Source of the DNA: an uncultured Pseudomonadota bacterium
GTDB lineage: Bacteria; Pseudomonadota; Gammaproteobacteria; Burkholderiales; Usitatibacteraceae
Direction of reading: 5' to 3'
Assembly: GCA_946885905.1 (NCBI GenBank)
Contig: CAMPHL010000088.1
Span: 1 to 8,261 of the forward strand
Length of the DNA: 8,261 bases
The notes under the pieces are model-generated. The model had not been told where the DNA came from. It made no database searches and saw only the letters and a list, made by a program, of their open reading frames with translations. The position numbers and the translations under genes were made by a program. This document shows positions 1-8,261 of the stretch, piece after piece. Every line of letters begins with the position of its first letter. Within the stretch, counting starts at the first letter, position 1.

Positions 1-931
1 GGTTCTCCTGGCGCAGCGCCGCGAGGTCGTTGATGTCGAAGAAGCGCCGGTAGTTGATCTCGTCCTGCGCCACGCGCCAGTAGGCGACGCGGTAGGGCTG
101 GCGCTCGAGCAGGTCGTGCAGCTCGTCGAAGCTCGACGGATCGTCGGGCCGGCCGTTGATCTGCTCGATGGCGCGCGCGATGGCCGCCGCCACCGCGGGG
201 CTCGCGCGTGCAAGCCGCGCGAGGCGCCCCTTGGCGATCTCCTTGTCGAGGTTGCGCTGGTCCATGCGCGCGCGCGCCGTCTCGTCGCGGCGCGGGAGCC
301 GCGTGAACGCCTCCAGCAGCGAACGCAGCGCCTGGGCGTTGTGCGCCTCGTCGGCGCCGGTGGCCTCGAGGGCGCGCACGGCGGGAGCCAGGATGCGCGG
401 GTACTGGGTCGGGTCGATCGGCAGGCGATGGCCGTGGTAGCGGACGGTGAACATGCCGGCGGCGGCATCGAACTCGAGCCTGAGGCGCCCCGCGGCGAGC
501 TCGGCTCCATACACCTCGCCCAGCACCGGCAGCAGCACGCGGTTGGCCAGGTGCTCCGAGGGCGGGTGCCAGTCGATGTCGAAGAAGTCGGCGAGCGTGG
601 AGGCGGGGCCGTTCTCGAGCAGGTCCTGCCACCAGCCGTTGTCGGCCCCGAGCACGCCCATGTGGTTGGGGACGATGTCCATCATCTGCCTCAAGCCCAG
701 GCGCTTCATCTCCGCGACGAACGCCTCGAACTCGCCGCGCGTGCCGATCTCGGGGTTGAGCTCGTCGTGGTCGACGATGTCGTAGCCGTGCTTGCTGCCG
801 GGGCGCGCCCGCAGGTACGGCGAGCAATAGACGTGGCTCACGCCGAGGTCGGCCAGGTAGGGCAGCAGCCTCGTCGCGTCCCTGAAGGTGAATTCGCCAT
901 GCAGTTGCAGGCGGTAGGTCGCCCTCGGGAT
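1..931 (-). CDS. treY: Maltooligosyltrehalose synthase TreY domain, fused in frame behind MalQ; 3' end beyond the window
   Basis: TreY is an intramolecular transglucosidase that converts the reducing-end alpha-1,4 bond of a maltooligosaccharide to alpha-1,1, giving the substrate of TreZ. About 310 residues are visible. ATYRLQLHGEFTF starts the GH13 fold near 922. It is followed by YLADLGVSHVYCSPYLRA, GSKHGYDIVD, NPEIG, MMDIVPNHMG (near 660-680), LLPVLGEVYG, and RVAYWRVAQDEINYRRFFDI at the left edge. The window ends just before the expected GLRIDH nucleophile motif, so catalytic completeness cannot be judged. There is no stop between the MalQ C-terminus and this domain, and no ATG, GTG or TTG between the GTG codons near 1046-1052 and ATYRLQL. 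TreY therefore appears to be made only as the C-terminal half of a MalQ-TreY polypeptide, a fusion architecture known in some bacteria. Residues 961-932 look like an Arg/Pro/Gly linker. Because the upstream MalQ part is frameshifted near 2465, TreY may also not be translated if that lesion is real. Confidence 0.93.
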   Translation of the reverse strand, partial: MPRATYRLQLHGEFTFRDATRLLPYLADLGVSHVYCSPYLRARPGSKHGYDIVDHDELNPEIGTRGEFEAFVAEMKRLGLRQMMDIVPNHMGVLGADNGWWQDLLENGPASTLADFFDIDWHPPSEHLANRVLLPVLGEVYGAELAAGRLRLEFDAAAGMFTVRYHGHRLPIDPTQYPRILAPAVRALEATGADEAHNAQALRSLLEAFTRLPRRDETARARMDQRNLDKEIAKGRLARLARASPAVAAAIARAIEQINGRPDDPSSFDELHDLLERQPYRVAYWRVAQDEINYRRFFDINDLAALRQEN

Positions 932-3041
932 GTCGGCTTCGCCCAGCCCCGGCGGGGACTCGCGCCGCTCCCGCCGCCTGCGCGCCTCGCCCAGGCGCCG
1001 CGCGATGCGCCGCAGCCGCTCCTCGCGCCCCCATGCCTCCACCGGCACCGGGAGCTTGCGGCGCCAGTTGGGATGCGTGTCGATCGTGCCGGGGAAGTTC
1101 GCCTGGTCCTCGACGCCGAGGACGTCCTCCATCTGCACCAGCAGCAACGGCGAGGGCGTGCGCGCGAGGAAGGCGTGCAGCGCCTCGACCAGGGCGTCGT
1201 CTGCCGGCGCATCGAGGTCGACGTTCGCGGGCGCGAGCCCCTGCTGCGCCAGGGCCTCGACCAGGGCCGCGCGCGCATCGCGGCGCTCCCGCCGGGCCGA
1301 CTCCTGCGCGGGGTCGTCGAGCTGGCCGAGCCTGCGGCGCACGTCGAGGTCCCGGCCGAGCCACCAGCCACGGAACGTCGGCAGGTCGTGCGTCGACCAT
1401 GCGACGAGCGCCCGGGGCGAGTACCTGGACGGCGCCTTGAACGTGCGGCCCTCGCGCTCGAACATGCACAGCCGGTAGGAGAGGATCCCGCATTCGCCCA
1501 ATCGGGCGCGCAGGGCGTCGGAGACCGTGCCCAGGTCTTCCCCCACCACCAGGCAGCGCGCCCGGTGGCTCTCGAGCGCGATGAGTCCCACCAGGTCGTC
1601 GAGCGGAAAGCGGACGTACGCCCCCTCGACCGCCTTCATGCCGTGCGGCACCCACCACTGGCGCTCGATGCCCATCACGTGGTCGATGCGCAGCGCCCCG
1701 GCGCGCGTCATGTTCGCGCGCAGCGTCGCGATGAACGGCCCGTAGGCGGCGTTGCGCAGGCGCCGGGGTGCCAGCGGCGGCAATCCCCAGTCCTGGCCCT
1801 CGCGGTTGAAGTCGTCCGGCGGGGCGCCCACGTTCACGCCGAGCGCGTAGAGCTTCTGGTTGGCCCACGCTTCGGCGCCGTCGCCCGCCACCGAAACCGC
1901 GAGGTCGGCATACAGGCCCACCGCCATGCCGACCGCCTGGCAGCGCGCCTGCGCGTTCGCGAGTTGCAGGTCGGCCTGCCACTGCAGGTACTCGTGCAGC
2001 ACGACCTGGTCGGGGTGCTCTTCGCGGAACCTGCGCGCCCCCGCGCCGTCGGGCTCGCGGAATTGCGCCGGCCACTGCGGCCAGTGCGTGCCGAAGTGCA
2101 TCGACAGCGCCTCGTGCAGCGCGTGGCGGGCGAGCGCCGGCCCGCGGGACTCGCGGAATCGTGCGAAGGCGCGTGCGCGCGGCGTCGCCTGCTGCAGGTG
2201 GTGCTCGCGGAAGCTCGCGTAGAGCGCCGCGAAGACCTCGCGCAGCACGCCCGCCACGCGCTGGTAGTCGACCTCCTCCAGCGCGCGCAGCTCCTCCGAG
2301 GCCTTGCGCCAGCCGTCGAGGAAGCCGCGGTCGCGGGCGGCCAGCTCCGAAAAGTCGGCCACCGCTTCGACGTCGATGTAGAGCGGATTGAGGAAGAGCC
2401 GGCTCGACGGGCTGTAGGGGCTGCCGAAGCCGGGATCGCGCAACGACAGGGCGTGCAGCGGATTCGTGCGAGCGCACCCCGTAGAGCTGGATCGCCGGGC
2501 CCCACAGGCGCGCGCCCGAGGCCATCGCCGGCGGCTCGTAGCACTTCACCGGGACGAGCGCCACGACGCCGGAGCCCAGCAGCGTGTCTCCTTCCATGAT
2601 CGAGAGGCGGTGGTAGCCCTCGGCGAGGTCGGTGGGCAGCGGCAGCGAAAACGCGCGCGCGGTCCAGCCCTCGCCCGACTTCTCCTCCAGGAGCTGGAGC
2701 TTCACCGGGTTGAAGCGCTCTTCGCGGATCTCCCCGCCCTCGCCGGTGATCCGCCAGGCGAGCGGGCGATCGAGCGAGGCCTCCATCAGGTGGATGCGAA
2801 CGCCGGTTCCCAGCTCCTGCGCGCGCAGCACCGTGATCGGCGGCACCGCGCGCGACCACTCGGCGCGGTCCTCGGCGGCGAGCTGCCGGTCGACCGCCGC
2901 GGGATCGTGCGCGTCCACGCCCATCGCGGCGAGCAGCTTGTGGGCGGCCGCATCCGAGGTCGCGCGCCACTGGCCCCAGATGTCGTGGTAGCCCGGCTCG
3001 ATGCCGTAGAGCTTCGCGAGGCGCTCGAGCGAAGCGTCCAT
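932..3041 (-). pseudogene. malQ: 4-alpha-glucanotransferase MalQ, broken by an internal deletion/frameshift; N-terminal part of a MalQ-TreY fusion
   Basis: MalQ (amylomaltase, GH77) transfers alpha-1,4-glucan segments between maltooligosaccharides, supplying chains of suitable length to TreY. Translation from the ATG at 3041 gives a good MalQ N-terminus for 191 codons: CYEPPAMASG, then RLWGPAIQLYGVRS, ending at 2469. The next recognisable MalQ residues, NPLHALSLRDPGFGSPYSP, start at 2464 in a different frame. The segment that normally lies between them (NWGIGDF and the following helix, about 28 residues) is absent. From 2464 on, the frame is clean and the catalytic residues are present: LRIDHVMG (nucleophile Asp codon 1682-1684), VVGEDLGTV (Glu codon 1538-1540) and STHDLPT (Asp codon 1385-1387). 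NWRRKLPVP near 1054 closes the domain. A GAAGGG ribosome-binding site (3048-3053) precedes the start, which overlaps the treZ stop as TGATG. If real, the lesion should abolish MalQ. If it is an assembly error, the gene is intact. The MalQ identity is secure; its broken state depends on sequence accuracy. Confidence 0.88.
2462..2469 (-). other. Deletion/frameshift junction inside malQ
   Basis: On the minus strand the MalQ frame reads ...LYGVRS up to 2469, then four bases (CACG, 2468-2465), then AAT CCG CTG CAC (NPLHAL...) from 2464 in the other frame. As I recall homologous MalQ sequences, about 29 residues separate these two motifs, so about 83 bases are missing (87 minus 4; 83 is 2 modulo 3, matching the observed shift). 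The exact ends of the lost segment cannot be fixed from this sequence alone. No slippery heptamer or stop codon is visible that would suggest programmed frameshifting. Confidence 0.85.
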
Positions 3042-3053
3042 CAGCCGCCCTTC
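3039..3053 (-). promoter_or_regulatory. TGATG overlap and ribosome-binding site, treZ to malQ
   Basis: The treZ TGA (3043-3041) shares one base with the malQ ATG (3041-3039). A GAAGGG sequence at 3053-3048 lies six bases upstream of the ATG and is the best Shine-Dalgarno-like site in the window. malQ could thus be initiated both by coupling and directly. Confidence 0.75.
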
Positions 3054-4836
3054 ACATCCAGGAGCCACCACGCCGCGCTCCAGGGCCCGATCCTGCCGGC
3101 CTCGGGCGCGGTGCCTTCGACGTGCAGCAGCCGGCCTTCGGGCGCGGCGCACTCGCCGGGACCGTCCGAGAGGTTCGCCCGCAGGTGCAGCCGCGACTCC
3201 CCACCCAGCGTCCAGTCCACGCAGACGAGCCCAGGCGGCGACGAGGTGAAGGTGCCATGCGCTTCGCCCTTGGCGAGCCGCGGCACGATCACCGAGGCGC
3301 GCAGGTGCGTGAGGCGCTTGAAGTGCTCGAAGCTCGCGGCGTGCCCGGGTTGGACGAGCGAGTCCCAGTCCAGGCGCGAGGCCACGAAGGTGCGCGCGTC
3401 GTTCGGGTCGGGGATGGCCGCGCGCGCGCGCTCGTCGGCGAAGCGGGCGAAGGAGGCGAATTCGCGCCGGCGCCCCTCGCGGACGGCATCGGCGAGCTCT
3501 CCCTTGAAGTCGCAGAAATACAGGAAGGGCGTGCGTGCGGCGAACTCGTCGCCCATGAAGAGCAGCGGAACCGACGGGGCGAGGAGCAGCATCGCCATCG
3601 CCAGTTGCACGCGTTCCGGCGCCGCCAGCACCGAAAGGCGCTCGCCCATCGCGCGATTGCCGACCTGGTCGTGGTTCTGCAGGAAGGGCATGAAGGCGGT
3701 GAGCGGAAGGTGCTTCGAAGGCTCGCCCCGGGGCGCGCCTGCGCGATGCGCGGAAGGCTCGCCCTGCCTCGCGTAGCCTTCGGCGAGCGCGCGCCCGAGA
3801 AGGCGCGGCGCATCGGCGGCGTAGTCGGCGTAGTAGCCGTCGCGCTCGCCGGTGAGCAGCACGTGCAAGCCGTGGTGGGCGTCGTCGTTCCACTGCGCGC
3901 GCGCCCCGCGCTCGATGAGGCGCGCGCAATTCCCGTCGTTCTCGAGCACGATGTGGACGTGGCGTTCGCGCCCCGGTCCCCGTGCCACCGCCTGCGCGAT
4001 CTCCTCGACGATGTGCACGGGCGATTCGTCGCGGATCGCGTGCACGGCGTCCAGGCGCAACCCGTCGAAGCGGTACTCGTCGATCCAGTAGAGCGCGTTG
4101 TGGATGAAGAAATCGCGCACCGTGCGCGCGCCCGGGCCGTCGAAGTTGATGGCCGCGCCCCAGGGCGTCTGGTGCGCCGGGTTGAAGAAATCCTTCGCGT
4201 ACGACCCGAGGTGGTTGCCCTCGGGCCCGAAATGGTTGTAGACCACGTCGAGCAGGACCATGAGGCGCCGCTCGTGCGCGGATTGCACGAAACCCTTCAG
4301 GTCCTCCGGAGAGCCGTAGGCCGATTCCGGCGCGAAGGGGAGCACGCCGTCATAACCCCAACCGCGCTGCCCGGCGAACTCCGCGACCGGCATGACCTCG
4401 ACCGCGGTGATGCCGGCGCGCGCGAGGTGCTCGAGCTTCGATGCCGCGGCGCGCAACGTGCCTTCGGGCGTGAAGGTGCCCAGGTGCAGCTCGTAGACGA
4501 CCGCCTCGTGCCAGGGCAGGCCCTTCCAGGCATCGTCCTGCCACTCGTAGCGGCGCGGATCCACGACCACGCTCGGGCCGGCGACATCCCACGGGTTCGC
4601 GCGCGAGGCCGGATCCGGCACGAGGAGCTCGCCGCAACGGAACATGTACGCCGCGCCGTGTCCCACCCCCTCGACCACGAGCTCGTGCCAGCCATCGTGC
4701 AGTGGATCCATCGGCAGCGAGCGCTTCTGCTCGCGCCCGAGCTCCAGGCCCACGCGCCCGCACGACGGCGCCCAGAGCCTGAACCTCGTCGCCCCGTCGC
4801 GGCACTCGGCCCCGAACGGCATGCCGTGCGCGCACT

Positions 4837-4840
<4 letters not shown>
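3041..4840 (-). CDS. treZ: Maltooligosyltrehalose trehalohydrolase TreZ
   Basis: TreZ cleaves the alpha-1,4 bond next to the trehalose unit of maltooligosyltrehalose (made by TreY), releasing free trehalose in the cytoplasm. The protein is 599 residues, the usual length. An N-terminal beta-sandwich (about 8-95, FRLWAP at 20-25) precedes a GH13 barrel: YELHLGTFTPEGT (116-128), GYDGV (162-166), DVVYNHFGPEGNHL (198-211), FDGLRLDAVHAI (258-269) with nucleophile Asp264, VLEND with acid/base Glu300, and FLQNHDQVGNRA with Asp391. The C-terminal beta domain ends in WWLLDVKGG. GEPSAHLP-like and LLFMGDEF motifs are family signatures. The ATG at 4840 is chosen because it overlaps the glgX stop (ATGA) and gives the expected start before MPFGAE. 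The open frame extends upstream to 6856, but that extension is glgX read out of frame. No good ribosome-binding site precedes the ATG (AGG lies about 13 bases away), which fits translational coupling to glgX. Confidence 0.97.
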
Positions 4841-6998
<2,158 letters not shown>

Positions 6999-7002
<4 letters not shown>

Positions 7003-8261
7003 GGCTTCACCATTTGCAGCAGCCCGCGAAGCGGGATCTCGACCCAGTCGGGCCGGTGCGCGATCTCGTAGCGCAATTCGTACGCGGCCTTTTCGATGAG
7101 GAAGAGCTCGAGCAGCTCGTTGAACAGGCTCTCCCCTGCGGGAATCGTGGCGACCCCCGAGCCGGACCTGGCGTAGCCCTCGACGAAGTGGCGCGCGGCA
7201 TCGCGCTCCCAGTCGCCGAGCGCGCGCGCCGCCGCCTCCAACGCCGGCCCGCCGGGCGCGCGCTTGCCGAGCGCCGCATTCGCGGCGTAGCTGAAGGAGC
7301 GCAGCATGCCCGCCACGTCGCGCAGCACGCAGGACTTCTGCCGGCGGCGCTCGAGCGTGCGCGCCGGCTCGCCCTCGAAGTCCACGATCACGAAGTCGTC
7401 CTGCGCGACGATGATCTGGCCCAGGTGCAGGTCGCCGTGATAGCGGGATTTGGCAAGTGAAATCGCGCCGCCGTCCATGGCCGCCTGCGCTGCGCCCGGG
7501 CTGGCGGGTGTTCCCGCGGCGCCCGGCGCTACGAGCGAGGCGATGCGCTCGCGCAGTGCGGGCATCGCCCGCTCGAGCAAGGCGCGGTGCGGCGAGGCGG
7601 CGTCCAGCTCGGACAGCGCCGCCTCGAGCTCGGCGATCGCGTCACGGCGCCATCGCGCCACATCGTCGCGCGTGACCGGCTCGGGATCGAAGAGGGGGTC
7701 GCCGGTCTGCTTCGCGAGCGCCCGGTGCAGCTCCGCGATGCGCCGGCCGAGCAGGGCCATGCGCCCGAGGTGGAATCCGGCGGCGGCATTCTCGGCGGTG
7801 GCCTGCGGCCCTTCCTGCGGACCGGTCAGGAGGCGGCCGAGGTGCTCGAGGGTGACCGTCCAGAGGTCGCCCTGGTTCTCCACGAAGCGCTGCATGATCG
7901 CGAGGGTGATCGGTTCGATCGCGCCCGGAGCCGCGGCGGCCGCGCCATCCGGGACGTACTCGATGGCGCCAACGATCGGGGCGATATTCGGGAAGGGCGA
8001 CGTTTCGGTGAGGAAGCGGCCCATCTCGAGCTCGGGGTTCACGCCGTCGCGCAAGCGGCGGTAGGCCTTGAGGAACAGGCGGTTGCCGAAGAAGACCGCG
8101 GTGTTGCTCTGCTCGAAGGCGGGCGTGCGCACCTCCTCGTCGATCGCGGAGGCGAGCTCGTGGAAGAGCGCGTTCGAGCTGAAGCGAAGCTGCCCCGGCC
8201 CGAGCGCCACGACCGCGTTGGCGGCCATCGCGCGGGCGAGGTCGCGGTTGAAGCGGGGGTC
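6999..8261 (-). CDS. Maltokinase (Mak/Pep2-type), C-terminal part; 5' end beyond the window
   Basis: Maltokinase phosphorylates maltose with ATP to maltose 1-phosphate, the donor used by GlgE to build alpha-glucan. It acts in the cytoplasm and has an aminoglycoside-phosphotransferase-like kinase fold. The frame is open to the right edge (420 residues visible). The first in-window ATG, at 8228, is internal: eleven in-frame codons precede it and the N-terminal cap domain is missing. Counting from that ATG, EQSNTAVFFG (about 39-48) and the FLK lysine (54) form the ATP-binding N-lobe. YHGDLHLGQ (263-271) is the catalytic loop with Asp266, and DFEGEP (283-288) gives the metal-binding Asp283. The end (EKAAYELRYE, IPLRGLL) is typical of the family. 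Ala/Gly/Pro-rich inserts occur near residues 96-102 and 233-255. The stop overlaps the glgX start. In many proteobacteria this domain is the C-terminal half of a TreS-maltokinase fusion. That is likely here, but the TreS part is not visible. Confidence 0.92.

Noticed and set aside
2383..2464. The repeat AATCCGCT (NPLH and NPLY sites) as the cause of the malQ deletion
   Set aside because: Both copies lie downstream of the junction and both are still present, so recombination between them would not give the observed loss.
2460..2475. Programmed ribosomal frameshifting joining the two malQ frames
   Set aside because: No slippery heptamer or stimulatory stop is visible, and shifting frame would not restore the missing ~28 conserved residues.
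116..2599. Long plus-strand open frame (827 codons) opposite malQ-treY
   Set aside because: Its translation is Arg/Ala/Val-rich with no recognisable domain, while the minus strand encodes conserved MalQ and TreY motifs over the same span. Long antisense frames are expected in GC-rich genes.
3700..3765. Possible internal duplication in TreZ (GEPSAH and GEPSKH twelve residues apart)
   Set aside because: As I recall, TreZ family members normally have both GEPS copies in this region, so it is a family feature rather than a new tandem repeat.

Overview
The window is a very GC-rich stretch (by eye roughly 70%) that is coding on the minus strand from one edge to the other, with no intergenic DNA. 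It holds part of a bacterial glycogen/trehalose metabolism operon. Read in the direction of transcription (high to low coordinates) the genes are: the C-terminal part of a maltokinase (Mak/Pep2, cut by the right edge and probably the tail of a TreS-maltokinase fusion), glgX (glycogen debranching enzyme), treZ (maltooligosyltrehalose trehalohydrolase), malQ (4-alpha-glucanotransferase), and treY (maltooligosyltrehalose synthase, cut by the left edge). Gene order, GC content and protein style suggest a proteobacterium, perhaps betaproteobacterial (Burkholderiales-like). This is inference; no marker gene is present.

All three visible gene junctions are stop/start overlaps: ATGA for mak/glgX and glgX/treZ, TGATG for treZ/malQ. 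The whole set therefore looks like one translationally coupled polycistronic unit. No promoter or terminator falls inside the window.

The two most notable points are at the left end. First, malQ and treY lie in one reading frame, joined by a short Arg-rich linker with no usable start codon for treY, so the gene was built as a MalQ-TreY fusion. Second, that fusion is broken near position 2465. The first 191 codons of MalQ are in one frame and everything after them is in another. The stretch that should join them (about 28 residues of the first part of the TIM barrel, normally carrying the NWGIGDF motif) is absent. This is a deletion of about 83 bases with a frameshift, either a real lesion or an assembly/sequencing error. 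The wrong frame has no stop before the window edge, so an ORF caller would not notice it.

How the genes work together, from established knowledge of the families: GlgX removes short branches from glycogen, MalQ re-sizes the linear maltooligosaccharides, TreY turns their reducing-end bond into an alpha-1,1 bond and TreZ releases trehalose. TreS interconverts trehalose and maltose, and maltokinase phosphorylates maltose to maltose 1-phosphate for GlgE. TreS and GlgE are not in the window. I see no undescribed system; apart from the break and the fusion, this is a recognisable known pathway.
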